Source of the DNA: Streptosporangiaceae bacterium
GTDB taxonomy: Bacteria > Actinomycetota > Actinomycetes > Streptosporangiales > Streptosporangiaceae
DNA: 21,029 nucleotides
Assembly: GCA_030040475.1 (NCBI GenBank)
Contig: JASHTQ010000383.1
Location: forward strand, 1 to 21,029
Reading direction: 5' to 3'
The notes under the pieces are model-generated. The model saw only the letters and a program-made list of their open reading frames with translations, had not been told where the DNA came from and searched no databases. This document shows, in pieces, positions 14,685-21,029 of the stretch; the first letter of the stretch is position 1, and every line of letters starts with the position of its first letter. The translations under genes were made by a program, and so were the position numbers.

Positions 14685-15905
14685 TCAGCCGATCATCGCC
14701 GCGTACGTCGTGAACGGCACGATGTCGCTCCACAGGTTGGTGTCGTGTGCCCAGTAGAAGACGGTGAACCCGCAGGACCGGGCCTGGGCAAGCGCGACGG
14801 CCATCTCCCCGGTCGCCGAGACGTTGGTGTAGAAGGTGTCCAGGCTGGCGGGCTGGCCGTAGCCGGGGTTCTCCCCGCCGACCAGCATGCCGTACTCGTT
14901 GGCGATACGGGCGATCCAGCGGGTGGCCGACCAGGAGTCCATCGCCGGCGAGCCGAGCGGCAGCGAGTCGTCGGACGGCTGGCAGGTGTCGTTACCACCG
15001 GAGTCGTCGGCGACGGAGGAGACGTAGGCGATGACCCGGCTCTTGTACCAGAGCTTGGCGTAGTAGACGTTCCAGACGGCGCCCACGCCGGTGGTGCCGT
15101 CCGGCAGGTCCTGCTGCTCCTGCTCGGCCAGCACGTCGGGGCGGGTGCCCGAGCCGGGGGTGACGGTCTCGTAGTAGCCGGTGAAGCCGAGCTCGTTCAG
15201 CTCCTGCATCTGCCAGTCGGTGACGTTGTCCAGGCCGCCGACGTACCAGGTCACCCACTGCCTGACCTCGGCCGGGGTCAGGCCGGCGGTGCCGGGGATC
15301 CAGGACGGGTACGGGTTCGCGGTCAGGCCGGCGGGCAGGCCGTTTCCGCTGAGCGCCGAGGAGTTGAACGCCCAGTAGGTCCCCGTGCCCGGGTAGACCA
15401 TCTCGTCGTCGCCGCCGGACGTCAGCCGGATGGCCCAGAAGTCCGACAGCGGAATGCTCGCGGCGACCTGCGCCAGGTAGGTGTCCGCGGCGGCGCGGAC
15501 CGCCGCGCTGAAGACGAAGTCGGCCTCGGTGGAGACCTGGTTGTCCTGGTCCACGTAGGTGGCGTCGGCCAGCTTGAACACCCAGGCTGGCGGGTCCTGC
15601 AGGCCAAGGCCCAGGGTTATGTCCATCCCCGCGGCCTGGTAGGCGTCCAGGTCTGCCTTCATGCTGGCCAGGTACGAGGAGCTGAACGTGCCTTGCTCCG
15701 GCTCGAAGCCGGCCCAGTCGAACTCGAACATGGCCATCCCGACGCCTGCCGCGGATTCGGCGGCCGCGGTGCTAGCCGCTGTGTCGAGCGTGCCGTACAG
15801 CATCGTCGGCGTCCCGCCGGTCGAGGCCGCCTGGCCGAGCGCGGGCAGCACGATGACCGCCGCGATGCCCACGTCGGCCAGCCGGGGAACGCGCTTCAGG
15901 GGCAT
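14685..15905 (-). CDS. Secreted glycoside-hydrolase-like TIM-barrel protein
   Basis: A 406-residue protein with an N-terminal signal or anchor segment (about 10-28). The remainder resembles clan GH-A or beta-amylase-like barrels: FEFDWAGFEPEQGTFSSSYL (strand and helix 1-2 region), a GMDITLGLGLQDPPAWVF strand, then IRLTSGGDDEMVYP with Glu168 as candidate acid/base. Next come YWAFN, and LVGGENPGYGQ with Glu345 as candidate nucleophile. The C-terminal FTVFYWAHDTNLW is a typical last strand. The exact family and sugar substrate are not recognised. ATG 15905 has GGGAG about 10 bp upstream. It follows the YVTN-propeller gene by 26 bp on the same strand, so the two are probably one operon of exported proteins. 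Confidence 0.7.
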   Translation of the reverse strand: MPLKRVPRLADVGIAAVIVLPALGQAASTGGTPTMLYGTLDTAASTAAAESAAGVGMAMFEFDWAGFEPEQGTFSSSYLASMKADLDAYQAAGMDITLGLGLQDPPAWVFKLADATYVDQDNQVSTEADFVFSAAVRAAADTYLAQVAASIPLSDFWAIRLTSGGDDEMVYPGTGTYWAFNSSALSGNGLPAGLTANPYPSWIPGTAGLTPAEVRQWVTWYVGGLDNVTDWQMQELNELGFTGYYETVTPGSGTRPDVLAEQEQQDLPDGTTGVGAVWNVYYAKLWYKSRVIAYVSSVADDSGGNDTCQPSDDSLPLGSPAMDSWSATRWIARIANEYGMLVGGENPGYGQPASLDTFYTNVSATGEMAVALAQARSCGFTVFYWAHDTNLWSDIVPFTTYAAMIG

Positions 15906-15931
15906 GGGGCGGAAACTCCCGGAGTCTTCTG

Positions 15932-17254
15932 TTACGGCGTAATGGCGATGGCACGGGGGTAGACGCCGACCGGCACCGGCGCGCCGACCGCGTTGGTCGC
16001 GGTCGTGATCGGCGTCACCGCGCCGGGGGTCAGGTCGCAGTAGTCGTCGACGACGTACGCGGTCTTCCCGTCCGGCGTGAAGGCGATTGCGGTCGGCTCG
16101 GCGCTGATCTGGATGGCCCCGGCCGCGGTGTTGGTCGCGGTCGTGATCGGCGTCACCTGGCCCGAGCAGGAGGCCACGCCGTCGCTGAGCACGTAGGCGG
16201 TGGCCCCGTTCGGCGTGATCGCGATGGCCGAAGGATTGCTGCCCACGTTGATGGCGGTGCCGGCCTTGTTGGTGGCGACCGCGATCGGGGTGACCGTGCC
16301 GTTGGCCGAACCGGCGCCGACCACGTACGCGGTCTTCCCGTTCGGGGTGATCGCGATCGCGCTCGGGTAGCCGCTGAGCGGGATGGCGGTGCCCGCCTTG
16401 TTGGTCGCGGTCGTGATCGGCGTGACGCTGCCTGAGTACTCGGTGTCGCCGATGATGTAGGCGGTCTTCCCGTCCGGGGTGATCGCGATGCCGGCCGGGT
16501 AGGCGCTCAGCGTGATGGGCGCGCCGGCGGTGTTCGTGGCGGTCTTGATCGGGGTCACCGTGCCGGAGCCGGAGTTGGCCACGTAGGCGGTGCTGCCGTC
16601 CGGGGTGATCGCGATCGCGCTCGGATAGCTGCCGACGGTAATCGGCGCTCCGGCGGTGTTGGTGGCGGTCTTGATCGGGGTCACCGTGCCGGAGGCCGCG
16701 TTGGCCACGTAAGCGGTCTTCCCGTCCGGGGTAAAGGCGATGGCGGCCGGCTCGCTGCCCACCGAGATCGCCGGCCCCGCGGTGCCGGTGGCGGTCTGGA
16801 TCGGCGTCACCGTGTCCGAGTCCTGGTTGAGCACGTACGCGGTGTTGCCGTTCGGCGTGATCGCGACCACGCTGGGGTCCTCGCCGACGTCGATGGGCGT
16901 GCCCGGCGACTCCGTCGAGGTCTTGATCGGCGTCACCGTCCCGGCCCCGCTGGCCCCGACGTTCGCCACGTAAGCGATCACCGGCCGAACCTCCCCCAGC
17001 CGCGGCGGCGTGCTGACGCTATGCTCCGCCGCCGCAGCCGCGGCCCTCAGCTCCGCCGTGTTCCCGTGCCCGGCCGCAGCCGTGCCCCTCAGCTCCGCCG
17101 TGTTCCCGTGCCCGGCCGCAGCCGCGGCAGCCGTCGCTCGCGTGGACGCGCTGGCAGACCCGCCGGTCAACCCCACCGACAACGCCGCTGCGGTTATCAC
17201 CGCCGCGACTCGTCCGCCCCGCGTGCTACGCCCGCCCCGCATAATGTCCCCCAT
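15932..17254 (-). CDS. Secreted YVTN-family beta-propeller protein
   Basis: A 440-residue protein with a signal peptide (basic start, then VAAVITAAALSVGLTGGSASAS) and an Ala-rich spacer. Eight tandem repeats of about 42 residues follow (about 93-440), each of the form TAYVANxxSGTVTPIKTATN, then AGAPI, VGxYPSAIAITPDGK. YVTN repeats fold as blades of a propeller, usually for binding at the cell surface. The protein stops exactly at the end of a repeat (AIAITP). ATG 17254 is given; ATG 17242 has GGGGGA directly upstream and is equally possible. Highly similar blades suggest recent internal duplication. The downstream gene encodes a secreted glycoside-hydrolase-like protein, so joint action on polysaccharide is conceivable but unproven. 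Confidence 0.85.
   Translation of the reverse strand: MGDIMRGGRSTRGGRVAAVITAAALSVGLTGGSASASTRATAAAAAAGHGNTAELRGTAAAGHGNTAELRAAAAAAEHSVSTPPRLGEVRPVIAYVANVGASGAGTVTPIKTSTESPGTPIDVGEDPSVVAITPNGNTAYVLNQDSDTVTPIQTATGTAGPAISVGSEPAAIAFTPDGKTAYVANAASGTVTPIKTATNTAGAPITVGSYPSAIAITPDGSTAYVANSGSGTVTPIKTATNTAGAPITLSAYPAGIAITPDGKTAYIIGDTEYSGSVTPITTATNKAGTAIPLSGYPSAIAITPNGKTAYVVGAGSANGTVTPIAVATNKAGTAINVGSNPSAIAITPNGATAYVLSDGVASCSGQVTPITTATNTAAGAIQISAEPTAIAFTPDGKTAYVVDDYCDLTPGAVTPITTATNAVGAPVPVGVYPRAIAITP
17044..17124 (-). repeat. 39-bp direct repeat in the propeller gene
   Basis: The segments 17044-17082 and 17086-17124 are identical over 39 bp with a 42-bp offset (14 codons). In frame they encode two AAGHGNTAELR blocks in the spacer after the signal peptide. 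This is a recent in-frame duplication outside the propeller. Confidence 0.9.
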
Positions 17255-17280
17255 TTCGTGAAACCCGCCCCCGCGACTCG

Positions 17281-17309
17281 CTTACGGACTCTCTGTAATC
17301 AGTCGTAAG
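17281..17309. promoter_or_regulatory. Inverted repeat upstream of the propeller gene
   Basis: CTTACGGACT (17281-17290) and AGTCGTAAG (17301-17309) pair over 9 bp with one bulged G around a 10-nt loop. It lies about 27-55 bp before the propeller ATG, in a less GC-rich patch. A TACTAT on the minus strand at 17331-17336 could be the -10, which would put the hairpin in the 5' leader. It could be an operator or an RNA stem. Confidence 0.4.
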
Positions 17310-17517
17310 CCCACCGCAATCACCCGCTGAATAGTACTAGCGCAACCCACCCCATGCGCGGCGTTGCCCCGCGCCGCCTAGTGCGTTGCCGTGCCCTAGG
17401 GTCCGCTCTTCGGTAGCAGTGGCCCGCTTCGTCCCTCCGCGGCCCCCCCAGATGTGGTGCCAGCGTGCCGCTGAGTGGCTTGTGGTGCAGCCGGGGCCTC
17501 CGGGCCGCGGCCCGAGG

Positions 17518-17573
17518 GAAATGAAACCCGGGTTCCAGTACCTCCCAGTGTGCTGAAAGCGGGGTTTCATTTC
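17518..17573. repeat. Long hairpin with 12-bp perfect arms
   Basis: GAAATGAAACCC (17518-17529) and GGGTTTCATTTC (17562-17573) are perfect complements around a 32-nt insert. The insert itself continues an interrupted stem (TTCCAG near 17533-17538 with CTGAAA near 17553-17558, one mismatch). The A/T-containing arms stand out from the GC-rich surroundings. No T run follows, so a plain terminator is less likely; a REP/MITE-like element or a structured RNA fits better. Confidence 0.6.
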
Positions 17574-17908
17574 GCAGCGGCGGCTTCGCCCAGAGGCCTG
17601 CAGAGACCCACCCGGCCGCCTGAATTGCAATGGTTGGTGTGGTTGCCTCTGCTGCGGTAAGGGTGCTGCAAGCCCGGGGCCGTGCCTGCCCGGCTCCGCG
17701 GTCCTGCCCGTCGGCCCCGTCCCGGCGCAACAGCCTTACATCGTGGCGGTTACAGCCGCTACGTCCTTACACCGTTGCGGCCGGGCCTGGTGACCGAGTG
17801 ACCGCAGGGGCTGCAGGGCCGGCGGGCGCGGCCGGATCGCCGCGGACGGGCACCGGACCACATCCAGGGCCCGCCACACGCGCACGTTACTTTGGAACGC
17901 TCACCCCG

Positions 17909-17925
17909 TGGCTTCGCCGAAGCCA
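17909..17925. repeat. Short perfect hairpin (7-bp stem, 3-nt loop)
   Basis: TGGCTTC, GCC, GAAGCCA. Flanking CCCC (about 17903-17906) and GGGG (about 17936-17939) could close an outer stem. This gives the look of a compact folded RNA, although no gene or known RNA family is recognised. Confidence 0.4.
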
Positions 17926-17977
17926 AGGCTGATGCGGGGCCGGTAAGGGTGGCGCTGATCGTCCTCGTCAGGTATCC

Positions 17978-17999
17978 CCGCAGGTAAGTACCTCTGCGG
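17978..17999. repeat. Hairpin CCGCAGGTA/TACCTCTGCGG
   Basis: CCGCAGGTA (17978-17986), a 2-nt centre, and TACCTCTGCGG (17989-17999) pair over 9 bp with a 2-nt bulge. It lies 52 bp after the previous hairpin, so the two may belong to one structured element. Confidence 0.4.
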
Positions 18000-18166
18000 A
18001 CCCAAGGCGCCATTGACTCCGCGGAGCCGGTCGCCGTGGCCCCGGTGCCCTTTCCCGCGGTCGGGTTGCGGGTTGGCTGTGGTTGCTGGCGTGGGCGTGG
18101 GTCGGCCCCCGGCGCGGGGGCGCCGGGGGCGGGCGGGGCGGCGGGGCGGGGCGGGCGGCTGAGGCG

Positions 18167-18211
18167 TGCCGACGATCAGCTATTTCCCGAGGACTGCGAT
18201 CACGTAATTCC
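18167..18211. repeat. IS21 left-end terminal repeats
   Basis: CGATCAGCTATTTCCC (18173-18188) and CGATCACGTAATTCC (18197-18211) are two copies of the end motif, 24 bp apart. They match the inverted copies at the right end and are the expected IstA transposase binding sites. Confidence 0.7.
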
Positions 18212-18523
18212 GCACCTGGTCCTGGTGTTGATGGTGCAGTTGCTGCCTTCCTCTCGTCAATGCGGGGGTCATCGGTGGCGCCGTGCACCTGTCGTCGGAC
18301 GCGCCGTGCCGGGGCTGGGCAGGCTGGGCCTGCCGGTGTTTCCTGCCTGAGGGGCCGCAGTGGTCTCCGGGGTCAAGGCCGGCCCCGCAGGGGCCGTCGC
18401 CGTAGGCGATGCGGAGCAGCCTTGAGGCCGGAGGGGCGGCCCCGTACCCTTGCGCGGCGTGTCCCCCAGCCTGGATCGCGGCAGCCTCGCGGAGCGGGCG
18501 GCGGCGCAGCCGCCACCTTGCGG

Positions 18524-19312
18524 TCATGGCGGGCGCGGCCCCGTGGGGGTGGTCCTGCCCTGGCCGGGGCGGCGCCGGGGCCGGTAGCTCTTGCCGTCCA
18601 GCAGCAGGTGGTGGCTGGCGTTGAGGACCCGGTCCAGGATGGACTCGCCGACGACCGCGTTGGGGAACAGCGGGTACCAGTCCGCTGGTGACCTGTTGGA
18701 GGTCAGGATCAGTGACCGGCCGGGGCGGCCGATCCGCTCGGTCAGCAGTTCGTAGAGGTCGTCGGCCTGGGCGGCGGTGAACTCCCGCATGGCGAAGTCG
18801 TCGACGATCAGCACGGCGGGCTTGGCGAGCTTGCGGATGCGGGTCTCGAAGCTGCGGTCGGCGTGCCCGCCGGCCAGGTGGGCCAGCAGCCTGGAGCAGG
18901 TGGTGAAGGTGACGTCGTGGCCGCGGCGGCAGGCCTGGTGGCCCAGCGCGGCGGCCAGGTGGGACTTGCCGGTGCCGACCGGGCCGTAGGCGATCACCCC
19001 TTCTCCGGCCGCGATGAACTCCAGCCGGGCCAGGTCGCGGATCTGCGCGGCGGGGAGCTTGGGGTTGTAGCCGAAGTCGAACTCTTCCAGGGTGGCGCCG
19101 GCCGGGAAGCGGGCGGCCCTGATCCGCCGGGTGATCTTGGCGGCGTCGCGGCGGGCGAGTTCGTCCTCGCACAGGACCTGGAGGAACTCGGCATGGCCGA
19201 GGGTCCCGGCGCGGGCCTCGGCCAGCCGGGCGCCGATCGTGTCGAGCATGCCGGACAGGCCCAGCGCCTTGAGGGCCGGGGCGAGCCCGGCCGGGGTCCC
19301 GGCGGCGGTCAC
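18524..19312 (-). CDS. istB: IstB, IS21 transposition helper ATPase
   Basis: A 262-residue AAA+ protein that loads on target DNA and stimulates IstA. An N-terminal helical region covers about 1-75. Walker A GPVGTGKS is at 110-117, Walker B VLIVDD at 167-172, and a sensor-1-like TSN at 204-206, followed by the family-typical SILDRVLNASHHLLLDGKSY. The C-terminus is a basic Pro/Arg tail. The GTG start at 19312 overlaps the istA stop (GTGA), so translation is coupled. The length is normal for the family and all motifs are intact. Confidence 0.94.
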   Translation of the reverse strand: MTAAGTPAGLAPALKALGLSGMLDTIGARLAEARAGTLGHAEFLQVLCEDELARRDAAKITRRIRAARFPAGATLEEFDFGYNPKLPAAQIRDLARLEFIAAGEGVIAYGPVGTGKSHLAAALGHQACRRGHDVTFTTCSRLLAHLAGGHADRSFETRIRKLAKPAVLIVDDFAMREFTAAQADDLYELLTERIGRPGRSLILTSNRSPADWYPLFPNAVVGESILDRVLNASHHLLLDGKSYRPRRRPGQGRTTPTGPRPP

Positions 19313-20862
19313 TGCTGCTCCTCGCCGAACGCGGCCGGGCCGCGCAGCCAGGCCGGCGCCGTGATGCCGGGCAGCGGCGGCTGGACGCCGTCGCGCTCGG
19401 TGCCCGCGGCCAGGATGCCCTTGACGGTGCGGTAGGACGGGTCGCCGGCCTCGATGGCGCGGGCGCAGGCCGCCTCCAGCCGCCCGTCGCCGTGCCGCTG
19501 GCCCAGCCGCAGCACGCCCTGGGCCTGCCGGAGCCGGAACAGGGCATTTACCGACAGCAGCTCCCCGACCAGCGCGGCGCACGCCGGGCCGACCATTCCC
19601 GCCTGGGCCTGGCACCATCCTGGGGTGCGCATGAAGAACCCGGCCTTGTGCTCGGGCAGGTCGGCCCAGTCGGTGCGCCGCCCCCGCGGCTGGAAGGCGT
19701 GGGTCTTGACCAGCTCGCCGTCCAGGTAGAACTCCACCATGCCGGCGGTGGCCCGGGCGTCCAGCCGCTTGCCGATCAGCCGCCACGGCACTGAATACAA
19801 GGCGCGGCCCACGATCACGTGCGCGTCCGGGGCCACCTTGGGCCGGCTCCAGGTGGCCGGCTCGAACGGCTGCTCCGGCAGCGGCCGCAGCGTCGGCGCC
19901 TCCTCGGCGGCGAATACCTCCGCCACGGTGCGGCCCTCCAGCGGCCGTGGCCGCCGCTGCCCGGCGACCTGCACGCACCACTTCTCGGCGTCGGCGGTCA
20001 TCGCAGCCAGCGAACTCCAGCTGCGCCCGGCGAAGAAGCTGGACCGGATATACCGCTGGTGCGCCTCGATGACAGCTTTATCCCGCGGATGGTAGGCCCG
20101 CGCCGGGTCGACCAGTATCCCGTAGTACGAGGCCAGCTCGGCATACCCGCGGTTGATCTTCGGGTCATACAGGTCCGGCTTGCAGACCCCGGCCTTCAGG
20201 TTGTCCGGCACGAGCCGCCGCGGGACGCCGCCGAAGAACTCGAACGCGGCCACGTGCGCCTCCACCCAGGCCCGCTGAGTCATGCTGACGGCCGGGCGGA
20301 CGAACAGGTACCGCGAGAACGGCAGCACCATCGAGAACGCCCACAGCCGGCGCCGCCGCCCCGTCGACGGATCAGGCCACAGCCCCAGGTACCCGTAATC
20401 CACCTGGGCCTCGGCCCCCGGCGGCACCGGCGGCCGGGCCATCCGCACCTCCGCGGCCCGCGCGCCGGCCGGGAAATGCGCCCGCACGTACCGGCGCACG
20501 CTGGCCACGCTGGCCTCCAGTCCCTGCTCGTCGGCCAGCCGCTGGTGGATCACCGACACCGGGACCACGCCGAGCAGCCCGGCGATCCGGTCGTGGTGAA
20601 CCGCGATCTCCCGCCAGGACACCTGCCGGATCGCGGTGCCGGCGATCTCCGGGAACCACTGCCGGGCCAGCGCCCGCCACTGCTCCTCGGTCACCGGCGG
20701 GCCGCCCGGCGTCATCCCGGCCGCCTCCGCCGGGGCCACGTACCGGCGGACGGTCTTGGCGTCCACCCCCAGGCTCCGCGCGACCTCGACCTTCGGCCGT
20801 CCCGCATACCAGTGCTGCAAGATCTCCGTGACATCGACCATGGTGAACGTCCTCCTTGCCAT
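19309..20862 (-). CDS. istA: IstA, IS21 DDE transposase
   Basis: A 517-residue transposase. The N-terminal helix-turn-helix (about 10-42, VTEILQHWYAGRP to SLGVDAKTVRRYV) binds the terminal repeats. The catalytic rve-type core carries the DDE residues in AQVDYGYLG (D155), LVPDNLKAG (D220) and RDKAVIEAHQRY (E266). A beta-barrel-like C-terminal part follows. The ATG at 20862 with GGAGG upstream was preferred because MARRTF fits the family N-terminus; ATG 20841 (AGGAGG upstream) is possible. Together with istB it makes the element look transposition-competent. Confidence 0.94.
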   Translation of the reverse strand: MARRTFTMVDVTEILQHWYAGRPKVEVARSLGVDAKTVRRYVAPAEAAGMTPGGPPVTEEQWRALARQWFPEIAGTAIRQVSWREIAVHHDRIAGLLGVVPVSVIHQRLADEQGLEASVASVRRYVRAHFPAGARAAEVRMARPPVPPGAEAQVDYGYLGLWPDPSTGRRRRLWAFSMVLPFSRYLFVRPAVSMTQRAWVEAHVAAFEFFGGVPRRLVPDNLKAGVCKPDLYDPKINRGYAELASYYGILVDPARAYHPRDKAVIEAHQRYIRSSFFAGRSWSSLAAMTADAEKWCVQVAGQRRPRPLEGRTVAEVFAAEEAPTLRPLPEQPFEPATWSRPKVAPDAHVIVGRALYSVPWRLIGKRLDARATAGMVEFYLDGELVKTHAFQPRGRRTDWADLPEHKAGFFMRTPGWCQAQAGMVGPACAALVGELLSVNALFRLRQAQGVLRLGQRHGDGRLEAACARAIEAGDPSYRTVKGILAAGTERDGVQPPLPGITAPAWLRGPAAFGEEQQ

Positions 20863-20949
20863 CTCGGCCCTCCGTCCAGAAGCGGACGAAGAACACACTC
20901 AGCTCGAAGGACCAGGAACGGAACCCCTGCCACGCCCGCCGGCGCCCCA

Positions 20950-21027
20950 GGGACACTCTGATCGAGAGGGTAGGGAATTACCTGATCGCGGCAGGCCCCT
21001 GACTAGGGAATTTCGTGATCGTCAGCA
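20950..21027. repeat. IS21 right-end terminal repeats
   Basis: Three inverted copies of the end motif: GGGAATTTCGTGATCG (21006-21021), GGGAATTACCTGATCG (20973-20988, 33 bp away) and a weaker GGGACACTCTGATCG (20950-20964). The outermost runs into GTCAGCA at 21027, the proposed element end. The region between these repeats and istA also holds the istA promoter, not resolved here. Confidence 0.7.
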
Positions 21028-21029
21028 GC

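Larger units (their letters stand above)
17310..18166. other. Gene-free stretch rich in inverted repeats
   Basis: About 850 bp between the propeller gene and the IS21 element. Open frames exist on both strands, but none has a plausible ribosome site, domain or codon pattern. It contains three hairpins (listed separately), an 11-bp direct repeat CGGTAAGGGTG at 17655-17665 and 17941-17951, and a G-rich tract at about 18094-18160. It may be an old intergenic repeat element, a structured non-coding RNA, or decayed sequence near the IS insertion. Confidence 0.5.
18167..21027 (-). mobile_element. IS21-family insertion sequence, apparently complete
   Basis: The element begins TGCCGACGATCAGC at 18167 and ends GATCGTCAGCA at 21027, giving related inverted TG...CA ends about 2.86 kb apart. 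Inside each end, further copies of a CGATCANGTAATTCC motif occur, the multiple-terminal-repeat layout known for IS21. It encodes istA and istB on the minus strand with the usual overlap. Both genes look intact. A 310-bp non-coding stretch lies between the left-end repeats and the istB stop. Only 2 bp lie beyond the right end, so a target-site duplication cannot be tested. Confidence 0.85.

Noticed and set aside
14658..15962. Plus-strand open frame opposite the glycoside-hydrolase-like gene
   Set aside because: Val/Gly/Arg-rich shadow; the minus-strand protein has a signal peptide and barrel-like motifs.
15940..16970. Tandem DNA periodicity resembling an array (CRISPR-like)
   Set aside because: The ~126-bp period equals 42 codons and encodes YVTN propeller repeats; repeats are degenerate and have no unique spacers.
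17320..17730. Minus-strand open frame in the gene-free region
   Set aside because: No ribosome site, runs through the 12-bp inverted repeat, and shows no protein-like composition; kept as non-coding.
18180..19547. Long minus-strand open frame overlapping istB in another frame
   Set aside because: Pro/Arg-rich shadow; the istB frame carries intact Walker motifs and the coupled GTG start.

Overview
The window is very GC-rich DNA from an actinomycete (Actinomycetota). This rests on strong G/C bias at third codon positions, frequent GTG and TTG starts, a mycofactocin locus, an ABATE/CGNR regulator, a membrane Ser/Thr kinase with a fibronectin III domain, a class F-type sortase and YVTN-propeller secreted proteins. 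A filamentous soil lineage (Streptosporangiales- or Catenulispora-like) is a guess only.

Left end (1-5700): a divergent mycofactocin locus. mftA, mftB and the start of mftC run leftward as an overlapping chain. mftR runs rightward from an apparently leaderless promoter, and a 25-bp imperfect palindrome between mftA and mftR is a good candidate MftR operator. Right after mftR, on the same strand and with small gaps, come a VIT-family transporter and the E1-alpha, E1-beta and E2 subunits of a 2-oxoacid dehydrogenase complex. The run ends at a 17-bp perfect hairpin. The mftR frame reads through an AT-rich hairpin whose half-site recurs 13 kb away.

Middle (5700-13100): a DUF885 metallo-hydrolase; a small ORF translationally coupled to a kinase-TM-FN3 receptor; an EamA transporter divergent from an ABATE/CGNR zinc-finger regulator, with a three-copy sequence motif between them; and a DUF3887 alpha/beta hydrolase that converges on the regulator so that both stop codons lie in one CTAG.

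Surface block (13100-17260): a sortase divergent from a short Thr/Pro-rich protein that carries both a lipobox and a sortase-like C-terminal signal, then a leftward pair encoding a secreted eight-repeat YVTN propeller protein and a secreted TIM-barrel, glycoside-hydrolase-like protein.

Right end (17310-21029): about 850 bp without a convincing gene but with several strong inverted repeats, then an apparently complete IS21-family element (istA, istB, multiple terminal repeats) reaching almost to the window edge.

No rRNA, tRNA or CRISPR array was found. The most promising leads are the mftR/VIT/2-oxoacid dehydrogenase gene run, the repeated AT-rich motif, the EamA-ABATE operator cluster, the small ORF plus kinase pair, and the unexplained hairpins next to the IS.
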